A stretch of DNA of 39,594 bases, from positions 1-39,594 of the forward strand of contig CALWHO010000026.1 of NCBI GenBank assembly GCA_944380405.1. Reading direction: 5' to 3'. A program made the translations under genes and the position numbers. The notes below the pieces were generated by a model. It worked only from the letters and a program-made list of their open reading frames with translations, ran no database searches and was not told the DNA's origin. Positions within the stretch are counted from its first letter, which is position 1, and each line of letters opens with the position of its first letter. The DNA is from an uncultured Lachnospiraceae bacterium. GTDB lineage: Bacteria > Bacillota > Clostridia > Lachnospirales > Anaerotignaceae. Positions 16,141-25,162 of this stretch are shown here, piece by piece.

Positions 16141-16192
16141 TTGTGTTTAAAATTAGCTTTTGATATAATTAACCTCAAAAAGGGGTGATTAT

Positions 16193-16969
16193 ATGAAAAA
16201 CTGCCGTACAAAATACCCAGTATTATTTGTTCATGGCTTAAACTGTAATGATGATAAGTTTTTCTATTGGGGCAGAATATTAAACGAGCTTAAAAAAAGA
16301 GGCTGCATAGTTTATACAGGCGATACAGACGCTTGGGGTACAATAGAAAATAATGCATTGCAGCTTAAAAGAAAGGTAGAGTATATATTAAATGAAACAG
16401 GATGCCAGAAAGTAAATATAATTGCCCATTCAAAAGGCGGTCTTGATTCAAGATATATGATTTCTGCTCTTAACATGGATAAATATGTAGCTTCACTTAC
16501 AACTATATCAACGCCGCATCATGGCTCAAAAACAGCAGAGGCATGGAGCAGAAGAAAAAGACTTATTAAAACGGCAGGCTTTTTAAATAACAGACTTTGG
16601 AAAGCGTTTGGAGATAATGACCCCCAATTTCAAAATGTAATTAATTCACTTTCCCCAAAAAATGTTAAAATACTTAACAGTAAATGTAAAAATAGTCCAA
16701 ATGTTTATTATCAAAGCTGGGGTGCTGTTATAGGCAGCTCAAAAGAAGATGTTTTAATGAGACTTTTAAGGCTTTTCTGCTTTAAACATGATAAAGAAAC
16801 AGATGGCCTTGTGTCGCCTGAATCTGCAAAATGGGGCGTATACAAAGGCACAATAAACAGTATATCTCATCGGGATATAGTTGACAGAAGAAAAATAAAA
16901 AATAAAAATTTTGACAGTGTTATGTTTATTATTAATATTGTTGAAGATTTAAGAAAAAAAGGATATTAA
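16193..16969 (+). CDS. Alpha/beta-hydrolase, triacylglycerol lipase-like
   Basis: A 258-residue alpha/beta-hydrolase. The oxyanion region VHGLN is at residues 13-17, the nucleophile S80 in AHSKGG, the acid probably D204 in TDGLVSPESAKWG, and the base H226 in ISHRDI. This D-G-L-V-S ... W-G arrangement resembles bacterial lipases of the Pseudomonas/Burkholderia families. No signal peptide is visible, so it probably acts inside the cell on an ester or lipid not identifiable here. The start has AAAAAGGGGTGA upstream. A strong bidirectional terminator follows. Confidence 0.82.
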   Translation: MKNCRTKYPVLFVHGLNCNDDKFFYWGRILNELKKRGCIVYTGDTDAWGTIENNALQLKRKVEYILNETGCQKVNIIAHSKGGLDSRYMISALNMDKYVASLTTISTPHHGSKTAEAWSRRKRLIKTAGFLNNRLWKAFGDNDPQFQNVINSLSPKNVKILNSKCKNSPNVYYQSWGAVIGSSKEDVLMRLLRLFCFKHDKETDGLVSPESAKWGVYKGTINSISHRDIVDRRKIKNKNFDSVMFIINIVEDLRKKGY

Positions 16970-16972
16970 AAA

Positions 16973-17005
16973 CAAAAACAGGAGTCCAAAGGACTCCTGT
17001 TTTTG
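16973..17005. terminator. Bidirectional intrinsic terminator
   Basis: A perfect 15-bp stem (16973-16987 with 16991-17005), loop AAA, is flanked by A-rich and T-rich arms on both sides. It serves the lipase-like gene on the plus strand and the amidohydrolase ending at 17006 on the minus strand. Confidence 0.93.
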
Positions 17006-18631
17006 TTATCTTTCGTAGACTATTTTGCCGTCTACCATTGTTATTTCAACTTTAAGGTTAAGTATGTCTTCTGGATTATATGTAAGTATATCGTCTTCAA
17101 GCATTATAATGTCTGCCAGCTTTCCAACTTCAAGACTGCCCTTTATGTCTTCTTCAAAGCTTACATAAGCACCGTTTATTGTAAACATACGAATAATATC
17201 CATAATGTCTACTTTCTGGTTTGGACCACATTCTGTAAGTGTTTTAAAGTCACGTCTTAAAAGAGCGCCGTATATGCTCATCATTGGGTTTGGCACAGTA
17301 ATAGGTGCATCAGAGCCAATGGCTGTTATAATGCCTTTTTCAACATAGCTCTTTAATGGGAACATATAATTTACTCTGTCACCATAAAAACGGTTGTAGT
17401 CAGGGGCATTTAAAGTTATAAATGAAGGGTTTGAAACAGGCACAATGCCTAATTTCTTTATTTTTTCAAGTACGCCTTCGTTTGTAATGCCACAGTGTTC
17501 TATTCTATGACGATGGTTTTCTTTAGGGTATTCATTAAGTATATTTTCGTATGAAGTTACCATGTTTGTAACGGCTCTGTCACCAACGGCATGAGCTGTT
17601 GTCTGGAAGCCTGCTAAATGGCATTTTTTAAGCATTTCTTCAACTTCTTTTTGTTCCCAAACAAGTATGCCGCTGTTATTTGGGTCGTGGCTGTATGGCT
17701 CAATAGTGGCACTACTTGGACCACTGGAGCTGCCGTCTGTCATTATTTTTACAGGACCTATTGTAAATTTTTCGTTGCCAAGGTTTGTAAATATACCTGT
17801 TTCAAGGAATTTTTCTATGTACGCTATGTTTGACTCCTTGCCAAACATATCAAATATCATAGGTCTTATACGTATATCAATAATGCCTTCCATTGAGGCT
17901 TTAAGCATAAGCCTTGTTGTAAGAGCACCATAAGCACCTGCATCATGGGCTGTTGTTACGCCAAATGAAAGAAGAAGGTCACTGCAGTTTTTAAGACCTG
18001 CAAGTATTTCTTCGTCACTAAATCCAACCTTTGTGCTCATGTACATGTGTGCAGTTTCTTTTAAAAGACCTGTAAGGTTTCCATTTTCGTCTGTAACGAC
18101 TTCACCAGGAGCAAAGCCTTCAGGTGAGGATACGTTGCCTTCTTTTAAAGCTGCTGAGTTATAAACGCCCATATGAGCGCAGCATCTGGCACACTGAACA
18201 GGATTATCAGGAGCCACTTCATCAAGGTCTTGAACAGAAGGGTGTCTTTTTTCTGCAAGTTTATTGTGGTCATAGCCTGAAAGCTTAATCCATTCGCCTT
18301 TTTTCTTTGTTTTAACTGCTTCTTTTATAAGTTTTTTTATGTCTTCTATGGAGTCTACATGGTTATAGTCAACATTTATAATCTGTTCGCCTAAAAGACC
18401 ATAAAGCAGGCAGTGAAGATGTGCATCTATAAAGCCAGGCATAACTGTTTTGCCTTTTGCATCTATTACTTTTGTTTCAGAACCAATATATGCTTTTGCA
18501 TCTTGGTTGTTGCCTACAAATATAATTTTATTGCCCTTTACGGCTATATCTGTAACTATGTCGTTGTTTTTGTTAACTGTAAGTGCCTTAGCATTTGTAA
18601 ATAAAACGTCTGCAAAAAGTTCCTGTATCAT
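17006..18631 (-). CDS. Amidohydrolase, YtcJ-like (metal-dependent hydrolase superfamily)
   Basis: A 541-residue member of the amidohydrolase superfamily, YtcJ subgroup. Metal and catalytic motifs appear in order: GFIDAHLHC in the first strand, HDAG, TAHAVGDRAV, RIEHCGI and GSDAPI. The composite beta-sandwich is built from N- and C-terminal segments (ADIIMLEDDILTYNPEDI near the end). Members hydrolyse amide or imide bonds or deformylate, but most have no known substrate. I start it at the ATG at 18631, preceded by AAGGAGGCAG; an upstream in-frame start 13 codons earlier lacks a ribosome-binding site. It is transcribed alone. Confidence 0.88.
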   Translation of the reverse strand: MIQELFADVLFTNAKALTVNKNNDIVTDIAVKGNKIIFVGNNQDAKAYIGSETKVIDAKGKTVMPGFIDAHLHCLLYGLLGEQIINVDYNHVDSIEDIKKLIKEAVKTKKKGEWIKLSGYDHNKLAEKRHPSVQDLDEVAPDNPVQCARCCAHMGVYNSAALKEGNVSSPEGFAPGEVVTDENGNLTGLLKETAHMYMSTKVGFSDEEILAGLKNCSDLLLSFGVTTAHDAGAYGALTTRLMLKASMEGIIDIRIRPMIFDMFGKESNIAYIEKFLETGIFTNLGNEKFTIGPVKIMTDGSSSGPSSATIEPYSHDPNNSGILVWEQKEVEEMLKKCHLAGFQTTAHAVGDRAVTNMVTSYENILNEYPKENHRHRIEHCGITNEGVLEKIKKLGIVPVSNPSFITLNAPDYNRFYGDRVNYMFPLKSYVEKGIITAIGSDAPITVPNPMMSIYGALLRRDFKTLTECGPNQKVDIMDIIRMFTINGAYVSFEEDIKGSLEVGKLADIIMLEDDILTYNPEDILNLKVEITMVDGKIVYER

Positions 18632-18832
18632 AATTTCTGCCTCCTTAAAAAAATAAAGATTATACAGCAATTATATTTTTTAGATATGCCCAATAAAATT
18701 ATAACATATAATTATATCTATTGAAATTTATTTTAGCCAAATAAACCAACAAAAAAATAAAAAATTTTAGTGTATAATTTTATAAAGGACTGTATAATTG
18801 TTCATATAAAATAATTTCGGGAGATGATTTTT

Positions 18833-19324
18833 ATGGCTGGTGAATATGCCCTTATAATGGAAATGATTAGATATTTTAAAGGTGACCCTAAAAGAATACA
18901 GCATTTTTTAAAGGTTTTATCATTTGCAAAGCTAATAGCCAAAGGAGAAAATGTAGATGAAAAAACTTTTTTTATAATTACTACAGCAGCCATTGTACAT
19001 GATATAGGTATAAGGGTATGCGAAGAAAAATATGGCTATCAAAACGGCAAGCTTCAGGAAAAGGAGGGTCCGGCAGAGGCTGAAAAAATGCTTTCATCTC
19101 TGGGCTATGATGAGTACATAATAAAAAGAGTGTGCCATATAGTATCAAAGCATCATACATATGAAAACGTAGATGCCATAGATTTAAGGATAATACTTGA
19201 GGCTGATTTTCTTGTAAATTATTACGAGTTTAAAATAGACAACAGACAAATTTATTCGTCATTTGAAAAAATAATGAAAACAAAAACAGGGAAAGAAATT
19301 TGCAGCACAATGTTTAATTTATAA
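18833..19324 (+). CDS. HD-domain phosphohydrolase
   Basis: A 163-residue HD-superfamily protein with H24, the H56-D57 doublet in VHDIGI, H102/H107/H108 in CHIVSKHHTY and D125 in LEADFLVNY. These match the metal-binding residues of HD phosphohydrolases, which cleave nucleotides or other phosphoesters. No extra domain is present and the substrate is unknown. I prefer the ATG at 18833 (CGGGAGATGA upstream) to one three codons earlier, which would overlap the ribosome-binding site. The gene stands alone with its own terminator. Confidence 0.85.
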   Translation: MAGEYALIMEMIRYFKGDPKRIQHFLKVLSFAKLIAKGENVDEKTFFIITTAAIVHDIGIRVCEEKYGYQNGKLQEKEGPAEAEKMLSSLGYDEYIIKRVCHIVSKHHTYENVDAIDLRIILEADFLVNYYEFKIDNRQIYSSFEKIMKTKTGKEICSTMFNL

Positions 19325-19353
19325 AAAAGCGGAGCTTAAATGCTCCGCTTTTT
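19323..19353. terminator. Bidirectional terminator between HD gene and alcohol dehydrogenase
   Basis: GCGGAGC (19329-19335) pairs with GCTCCGC (19342-19348), extended by A and T runs on each side. It lies between convergent genes. Confidence 0.9.
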
Positions 19354-19361
19354 GGTATGTT

Positions 19362-20450
19362 TTAGTGTGTTTTGTTGTATTCTTCAAGGTCAAGAATAGC
19401 TTTTCTCATCATTTCTTTTGTAATCTTGTATGGACCAAATTCGATGTCGTATTTTGTTACGGCATTGTCAAGAACTGGTTCAAGCTCGTCAACTGTAACT
19501 TCAATATCAGCAAGTTTTGTAGGGAGCTTAATTGATTTCATGAACTTGTAAATCTTGTCGAGAAGTTCCATCTGACCGTCCATCATAAGCATGCAAAGTA
19601 CGCCGTATGAAACAACTTCGCCGTGAAGATGTCTTTCTTCAATCTGTGGAAGGTTTGTCATACCGTAGAATATAGCGTGACCCATACCGCTGTTGTATTT
19701 GAATGAGTCGATAAGGTATGAAACCATACCGCTTGTAAGTACGATTGCTAAAACAACCTGTTCAAGTTCAAATGAAGAAGTGTTGTTTTTGCAGTCTTCC
19801 ATAGCTTTTTCGCCATATTTAAGAAGAGGTTCGCCAGTCATAACGCTAAAGCAAGCTGGGAATGCATCTTTATGTGCAAGCTCAACGCCTCTTGCAGAGA
19901 AAGGAACTTCTGTATATTTAGCAAGTGTATCGCCAATACCTGCCCAAAGGTAAACTTCAGGAGCCTTTGCGATAATGTCAAGGTTGATGAAGTTATGTAC
20001 AGCTGGTCTTGGTCCAATAAATACGTCTTTCTGAACACCGTTTGGATAGTACATAACTGCAATAGCTGTTGTTGAAGCACATGTTGAAGCTATTGTAGGG
20101 AATGTAAAGAAAGGTTTTTTGCTCTCTCTTGCTACATATTTACATGTGTCGATAGCTTTACCGCCGCCTACAGCAAAAATCATGTCAGCTTCTTTAACTG
20201 TATCAAGAGCAAGAAGTCTTTCGCCGTTTTCGTATGAAGCAACTCCGCCGTACCATTCGTAGCCTATTATTTCAAGGCTTGTTTTTGCTACTGCTTCTTC
20301 AAGTACGTCTTTAATAGAAGCTAAAGCCTTTTCGCCGCCGATAACTACTACTTTTTTTCCGTATACGGAGCAGATGTCCTCCATTTTTTCATAAGTGTCA
20401 ATGCCTGAGCCTACGGAATAGCCGGCAAACTGAACATTTGTTGTTACCAT
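19362..20450 (-). CDS. Iron/zinc-containing alcohol dehydrogenase, glycerol dehydrogenase-like
   Basis: A 362-residue NAD-dependent dehydrogenase of the Fe-ADH/glycerol dehydrogenase fold. The N-terminal Rossmann-like domain has GGGKAIDT, followed by TIASTCASTT. The metal site is intact: an Asp in GIGDTLAKY and two His in GMGHAIFYG and ERHLHGEVVSYG. It is only distantly like the GldA at 31037-32134, so the substrate (glycerol, a hydroxy-acid or another polyol) is open. The start has AAGGGGGAG upstream. It is divergent from a PrpR-like sigma-54 activator, which suggests control by it, but I found no -24/-12 promoter in the 312-bp gap. Confidence 0.87.
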   Translation of the reverse strand: MVTTNVQFAGYSVGSGIDTYEKMEDICSVYGKKVVVIGGEKALASIKDVLEEAVAKTSLEIIGYEWYGGVASYENGERLLALDTVKEADMIFAVGGGKAIDTCKYVARESKKPFFTFPTIASTCASTTAIAVMYYPNGVQKDVFIGPRPAVHNFINLDIIAKAPEVYLWAGIGDTLAKYTEVPFSARGVELAHKDAFPACFSVMTGEPLLKYGEKAMEDCKNNTSSFELEQVVLAIVLTSGMVSYLIDSFKYNSGMGHAIFYGMTNLPQIEERHLHGEVVSYGVLCMLMMDGQMELLDKIYKFMKSIKLPTKLADIEVTVDELEPVLDNAVTKYDIEFGPYKITKEMMRKAILDLEEYNKTH

Positions 20451-20489
20451 GTCTAATACTCCCCCTTATAATTTAAAGAATACTTATCT

Positions 20490-20502
20490 GTGGTAATACC
20501 AC
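20490..20502. promoter_or_regulatory. Palindrome GTGGTAATACCAC upstream of the alcohol dehydrogenase
   Basis: A perfect 13-bp inverted repeat (arms GTGGTA/TACCAC with one central base) lies about 40 bp upstream of the dehydrogenase start, a typical operator position. What binds it is unknown. Confidence 0.45.
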
Positions 20503-20722
20503 TGAAAAATATTTCATACTATACATGATAATTATATATAAAAAAAACATTTAGCACAAGAAGTATTAGTAAAAGTAATTAACAATTTTAAACATTGGTT
20601 TTTATATATTATTTTGAAAAGGCGTTATTCAAGGCAAAACAATCTACAAAAACAGTAAAAATTTTTGTCACCTTTTTTAATGGAGGTATGTGTTGTTACT
20701 TTAATATCTTTGTGATAACATG

Positions 20723-20741
20723 GTTTAAACGGTGTTTAAAC
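20723..20741. promoter_or_regulatory. Tandem GTTTAAAC palindromes before the PrpR-like activator
   Basis: Two identical 8-bp palindromes, GTTTAAAC, are separated by GGT, an 11-bp (one helical turn) repeat. They lie 21-40 bp upstream of the activator start at 20763. Such spacing suits cooperative binding on one DNA face, perhaps autoregulation. Nothing else in 20451-20762 looks coding. Confidence 0.45.
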
Positions 20742-20762
20742 AGCGGTGGAGGTGTGGACATT

Positions 20763-22730
20763 ATGGAAGAGAAAATGCTTATGAAAAGTATTTCATTTAT
20801 TGCCTTTTCTTCGGAATATGCATCAAGACTTGAAGCATTTAGAGAAAACAGCCGTAAGGATATAAGAATTGAAATTACAGAGGAAGAATATATAAAACCC
20901 TTGTGTAAAGAGCTTTTTCAAAAGGGTATAAGGGTTTTTATGTGCGAAAAAACGCCTTTTGAAAAGTATGAAACCGCTATTTATATACCTGTTATATGTA
21001 AGACGGCAGACTTTATGCAGGTCTATATAAGCAGTGATGAAATGAACAACATTTTTGTTTTATCTGATGAACCAGATGTAATAAACAAGAAAATATTGGG
21101 ATATTATTGGAATGTAGAACCTGTAATTATTGACGCAGGTATGACCATAGACAAGAGAAAGGCATTTTTTAAGGAGGCAGCTTCATTAAAGGCTACATGC
21201 CTTGGCCCTGCAAGATTTGCCATGGAGGCAGGTCTTTGCGGTGTAAGATATAAAACTGTTTTGCCTTCTGACGAAACTCTTAATGATGCCGTGAATACTG
21301 CCTTGGCTGTTTTAAAGACAAAAATGGAAGAAACAGAGAAAAATAAAGAAAACCTCCTTAGAATGGAGCAGTATAAGGTTGTATTTAACTTTACAAATGA
21401 CGCAATACTTGCAACAGACGAAAACGGCATAATAATAGCTGCAAATGATATGGTTTATAAATTCCTTAAACTGGATAAAAAAGACCGTTTGGAGGGCAAA
21501 AGAATTGACGCTGTTGTGCCTGGCACAAAAATGATAAAAGCCATGGAAAAAGATGGCGGAGATATAGGCGATGTGTTTGAGCTTCCTGCCTGTACAGTTC
21601 TTACCCACAGAATACCTATTGAAATAGACGGCAAAAGACGAGGGGTTGTGTCTACGTTTCAGGATTTGGCAGTGCTTCAGGAGCATGAGAAAAATGCCCG
21701 TGTCCATGCCATGAAAAGCAAAAAAGGCTTTGCTGCAAAGTACAGCTTTGAAGATATAAAAGGCTCAAGCCAAATAATAAAAGAAGCCATAAACATAGCT
21801 AAAAGCTATGCCATGTCCACATCAACTGTTTTGATACTTGGCGAAACAGGCACAGGTAAAGAGCTTTTTGCCCAAAGTATACATAATAACAGCAAGTGTT
21901 CAAAGGGCCCTTTTGTGGCTGTAAACTGTGCTGCCATACCTAAAAATCTTCTGGAAGCTGAGTTTTTCGGTTATGAAGAAGGTGCTTTTACTGGTGCTTC
22001 AAAAGGCGGTAAAGCAGGCGTTTTTGAAATGGCTCATAAAGGCACAATATTCCTTGATGAAATAGGCGAAATGCCTCTTGAAATGCAGGTGCAGCTTTTA
22101 AGAGTAATACAGGAAAAAGAAGTCCGCCGTATAGGAAGTGACAAGGTTGTGCCTGTGGAAGTAAGGGTAATAGCTGCCACAAACAGGGATTTACAGGGCG
22201 AAGTTATAAAGGGCAACTTTAGAGAGGACTTATATTACAGACTTAATGTTTTGGAGCTTAAACTGCCGCCTTTAAGAATGAGAAGAGATGACATTAAGGA
22301 AATAGCCGTAAGTTTTTTAAAGGGCTTTGACTACAAAAAATATAAGTCAAACGAGGCTTTATGGGACGAGATAATTGAAGAAATAGAAAAATTTGACCTT
22401 AAGGGTAACGTCAGAGAGCTTCAAAATATACTTGAAAGAATTTGTGTAATGATGGATAACAAGCATATAAATACGTCAGCACTTTTTATGGAAATAAGTA
22501 AGGGCATGAATATGTCTTCAAAAGCCATAAGACGAGAGGAAAATAAAAGTACTTCCATGAAATATGAAGATGAGAGCTTTTCAAAAAGTGAAAGTGATTT
22601 ATGGGAGAAAAACCGCATAATAAAAGCTCTTAAAAATAACGGTTTTTCACGTACAAAGGCAGCAGCAGAGCTGGGTATAAGCCGTTCTACACTTTGGAAT
22701 AAAATGAAATATTACAAAATAGAGGTATAA
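20763..22730 (+). CDS. Sigma-54-dependent activator with PrpR-like sensor domain
   Basis: A 655-residue enhancer-binding protein. The N-terminal ~195 residues resemble the PrpR-N sensor fold (CLGPARFAMEAGLCGVRYKT), which in PrpR senses a small carbon metabolite. A PAS domain follows (about 215-310), then the AAA+ domain (Walker A GETGTGKE, canonical GAFTGA loop, Walker B IFLDEIGE) and a C-terminal Fis-type helix-turn-helix (SRTKAAAELGISRSTLWNKM). I start it at the ATG at 20763 with TGGAGGTG upstream; the frame is open 56 codons earlier but that part is not convincing. Divergent from the alcohol dehydrogenase, its likely target. Confidence 0.88.
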   Translation: MEEKMLMKSISFIAFSSEYASRLEAFRENSRKDIRIEITEEEYIKPLCKELFQKGIRVFMCEKTPFEKYETAIYIPVICKTADFMQVYISSDEMNNIFVLSDEPDVINKKILGYYWNVEPVIIDAGMTIDKRKAFFKEAASLKATCLGPARFAMEAGLCGVRYKTVLPSDETLNDAVNTALAVLKTKMEETEKNKENLLRMEQYKVVFNFTNDAILATDENGIIIAANDMVYKFLKLDKKDRLEGKRIDAVVPGTKMIKAMEKDGGDIGDVFELPACTVLTHRIPIEIDGKRRGVVSTFQDLAVLQEHEKNARVHAMKSKKGFAAKYSFEDIKGSSQIIKEAINIAKSYAMSTSTVLILGETGTGKELFAQSIHNNSKCSKGPFVAVNCAAIPKNLLEAEFFGYEEGAFTGASKGGKAGVFEMAHKGTIFLDEIGEMPLEMQVQLLRVIQEKEVRRIGSDKVVPVEVRVIAATNRDLQGEVIKGNFREDLYYRLNVLELKLPPLRMRRDDIKEIAVSFLKGFDYKKYKSNEALWDEIIEEIEKFDLKGNVRELQNILERICVMMDNKHINTSALFMEISKGMNMSSKAIRREENKSTSMKYEDESFSKSESDLWEKNRIIKALKNNGFSRTKAAAELGISRSTLWNKMKYYKIEV

Positions 22731-22800
22731 AAACATACATTTTTTTGTAAAAAATTTTCTGAAAAAATTAAGGTATATTTTAAATTTATGTGCTGTTTTG

Positions 22801-22809
22801 TGCTATAAT
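22801..22809 (+). promoter_or_regulatory. Extended -10 promoter of the cdaA operon
   Basis: TGCTATAAT is an extended -10 element 33 bp before the first gene of the operon. No good -35 was seen. Confidence 0.5.
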
Positions 22810-22841
22810 TTATGATGGAGATATATTAAGGAGGGATGATA

Positions 22842-23246
22842 ATGGAGGACTTGAAAAAAGTAAGAACAATGATTCACCTTGCCATATACGATAAACGGTA
22901 TGGCGAAAAGGACAGAAGAATTGTGTCTCATTATCGTCATGGCTATGTCTCCAAAAAAAATATGAGCGTTCGAGCAGGAATTATACTGGGTTTTCTTATA
23001 TGGGAATGTGTGAAGCTGCTCTATTATATGATGTTTATGGATTCGGTTTTTTTATCAATGCTTACAAAGGAGTATGCCATTAAAGAGGCTGTTAAACTTA
23101 TATTGCTTTTGGTTGTATTTTCGGTATTTTCTACTGTTAAGTACAAAAGGCAGTATGACACAGCACAAAAAAGAACTGATGAATACGAAAGGCGTTTTGA
23201 TAAGCTCTGCCAGTATGAAGATAATACGCCTGAAAGGACAGTATAA
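22842..23246 (+). CDS. Hypothetical membrane protein, first gene of the cdaA operon
   Basis: A 134-residue protein with a basic N-terminal cytoplasmic segment of about 45 residues (RIVSHYRHGYVSKKN), two predicted membrane helices (about 48-68 and 82-102) and a charged, probably coiled C-terminus. I do not recognise a family. The ATG at 22842 is preceded by AAGGAGGGATGATA. Its stop overlaps the start of the next gene by one base (TAATG), so it is translationally coupled to it and ultimately to cdaA-cdaR. A link to c-di-AMP synthesis or the cell envelope is only contextual. Confidence 0.7.
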   Translation: MEDLKKVRTMIHLAIYDKRYGEKDRRIVSHYRHGYVSKKNMSVRAGIILGFLIWECVKLLYYMMFMDSVFLSMLTKEYAIKEAVKLILLLVVFSVFSTVKYKRQYDTAQKRTDEYERRFDKLCQYEDNTPERTV

Positions 23247-24265
23247 TGAAGGATTATTTGGTATTAAGAAACAGCATCATAAAACTTTATAAAAAAAATG
23301 AGCCTGCAAGCGAAAGTGCAGTAAGATTTCTGGCAGGATTTATTGTATTTTTGTGCGTGGCTTCATTTATGCCTTATGGACTTATTTCTTTAAAGACTTT
23401 GGCAGTTGCCGTATTAGGGGGCGTTATTGCTGTTTTTGCAACGCCAAGTATATTTATAGTTTCTGCAGGAATTATACTTAGTGTTTGTGCTACACTTTCA
23501 TCCATAGAGGCAGGTGTAGCTGTGGCTGTTTTTGCATTTATAGGGTATTTAATGTATGGCAGAATATTCCCAAAAGAAAGCCTTCTTTTTGTGGCAATGG
23601 TTGTGCTTTATAAATTAAGACTGCCATTTATAGTGCCTTTAATTGCAGGTATCTATGTTGGGCCAGCAGGCATTGTGCCTGTTTGTGCCGCCGTATTTGC
23701 CGTTGATTTTGCATACATAATAAGGCAGATAATAACTGCTTTGCCATACTCTGAATTTACTGTAAGCGGCATACTTCAAGACAGCATGACAGCATTAAAA
23801 TACTTATATGAAGGCATTATGTCATACTCAAGGGGCATTATAGCCGTTTCAGCTGTTTTGGCTGTGGGAATTATTGTTTCATGGGCAATAAATACATCTT
23901 TTACAGACAGAGAAAAAGAAAAAGGTATATTATCTAACGGCATTATACTTTTTTTAGGCATTGTAATTTGCAGTATATTGTCATATACATCAAGAGCTGT
24001 ATCATTTGGAATATTTGGAACATTAATTTCTGTAGTGATTTCAATGGCTGTTTGCTATGTAATAACTATTTTCGACTGTGTAAAGGATTATGATAAAACA
24101 GAAAAAGTACAGTTTCAGGACAGCCACTATGTCTATTATGTAAAGGCTGTGCCTAAAATTGAGTTTGCTGAAAACAATAAGCCTAAAAAAAGCAAAATAA
24201 AAGTAGAGGACGGATTTAGAAAGGTTAAGAAAACCTCAAATAAAAAAAGTAATGATTTTGAGTAA
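23246..24265 (+). CDS. Hypothetical polytopic membrane protein upstream of cdaA
   Basis: A 339-residue protein with around eight to ten hydrophobic segments between residues 28 and 280 and a basic, lysine-rich cytoplasmic tail ending NKKSNDFE. The many short Gly/Ala/Val helices resemble the membrane half of some sporulation or transport proteins, but no catalytic domain is attached. I do not recognise a characterised family. The ATG overlaps the preceding stop and the gene ends 27 bp before cdaA, so it is part of the same operon and could modulate the membrane-bound cyclase. Confidence 0.7.
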   Translation: MKDYLVLRNSIIKLYKKNEPASESAVRFLAGFIVFLCVASFMPYGLISLKTLAVAVLGGVIAVFATPSIFIVSAGIILSVCATLSSIEAGVAVAVFAFIGYLMYGRIFPKESLLFVAMVVLYKLRLPFIVPLIAGIYVGPAGIVPVCAAVFAVDFAYIIRQIITALPYSEFTVSGILQDSMTALKYLYEGIMSYSRGIIAVSAVLAVGIIVSWAINTSFTDREKEKGILSNGIILFLGIVICSILSYTSRAVSFGIFGTLISVVISMAVCYVITIFDCVKDYDKTEKVQFQDSHYVYYVKAVPKIEFAENNKPKKSKIKVEDGFRKVKKTSNKKSNDFE

Positions 24266-24292
24266 ATAATTTAAAGAAAAGCGGTGAAATTT

Positions 24293-25162
24293 ATGGACCC
24301 TATCAAATCACTGTTTTCTAATGTAAATATGTTTGATTACGGTATGCCGTCAATAGGCATTATAGACCTTCTGGACATATTTATAGTAGCATATTTGATA
24401 TATAAAATTATATTCTGGATAAAAGAAACAAGAGCCTGGACACTTTTTAAGGGCATTGTTGTAATACTTATATTTGCCCTTGTTTCAAAGGTTCTTCATC
24501 TTAATACAATACTTTGGATAATGTCTAAAACAATATCTGTTGGTATTATAGCTCTTATAGTTGTGTTCCAGCCAGAACTTAGAAAGGCTTTAGAGCAGAT
24601 AGGTAAAGGCAGACATTTATTTAACTTCTTTGATTTTGACGGTGAAAAAGACGAGCAGAAAATAACAGAAAGAACAATTGAGGAAATTGTAAAGGCTTGT
24701 GAAAAAATGAGCCCTGTAAGAACAGGTGCTCTTATGCTTGTGGAAAAAGATGTGCCACTTGGTGACCTTGAAAGAACAGGTATACCAATAGATGCTGTTG
24801 TATCAAGCCAGCTTCTTATAAATATATTTGAAAAAAACACACCTCTCCATGACGGTGCTGTAATTATAAAAAATAACAGAGTAGCTGCTGCTACATGCTT
24901 TTTGCCTCTTACAGACAGCACAGAGGTCAGCATGGAACTGGGTACAAGACACAGAGCCGGCATTGGTGCCAGCGAAGTAAGTGATGCCAGTGTAGTTATA
25001 GTTTCTGAAGAAACAGGCGCTATTTCACTTGCAAGAGGCGGCGTTCTTTATAGAAACATAACAGTTGACACATTAAGAACAATGCTTCTTCATGGCGTTA
25101 AGGAAAAGAAAAGAACAATAAAACGATTTAAAATATGGAAAGGATGGAGAGATAATGAATAA
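24293..25162 (+). CDS. cdaA: Diadenylate cyclase CdaA
   Basis: A 289-residue membrane-anchored diadenylate cyclase. Three predicted helices (within about residues 20-95) precede the DAC domain, with catalytic DGA at 187-189 (in LHDGAVII) and RHR at 219-221 (in GTRHRAG). It makes c-di-AMP from two ATP at the inner face of the membrane. I start it at the ATG at 24293; a GTG three codons earlier is possible. It overlaps cdaR by 8 bp, the usual cdaA-cdaR pairing. glmM, often third in such operons, is absent here. Confidence 0.95.
   Translation: MDPIKSLFSNVNMFDYGMPSIGIIDLLDIFIVAYLIYKIIFWIKETRAWTLFKGIVVILIFALVSKVLHLNTILWIMSKTISVGIIALIVVFQPELRKALEQIGKGRHLFNFFDFDGEKDEQKITERTIEEIVKACEKMSPVRTGALMLVEKDVPLGDLERTGIPIDAVVSSQLLINIFEKNTPLHDGAVIIKNNRVAAATCFLPLTDSTEVSMELGTRHRAGIGASEVSDASVVIVSEETGAISLARGGVLYRNITVDTLRTMLLHGVKEKKRTIKRFKIWKGWRDNE

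Noticed and set aside
20595-20762. N-terminal extension of the PrpR-like activator
   Set aside because: The 56 extra residues are hydrophobic and non-homologous in appearance; the ATG at 20763 has a good ribosome-binding site, and operator-like palindromes lie within the extension.
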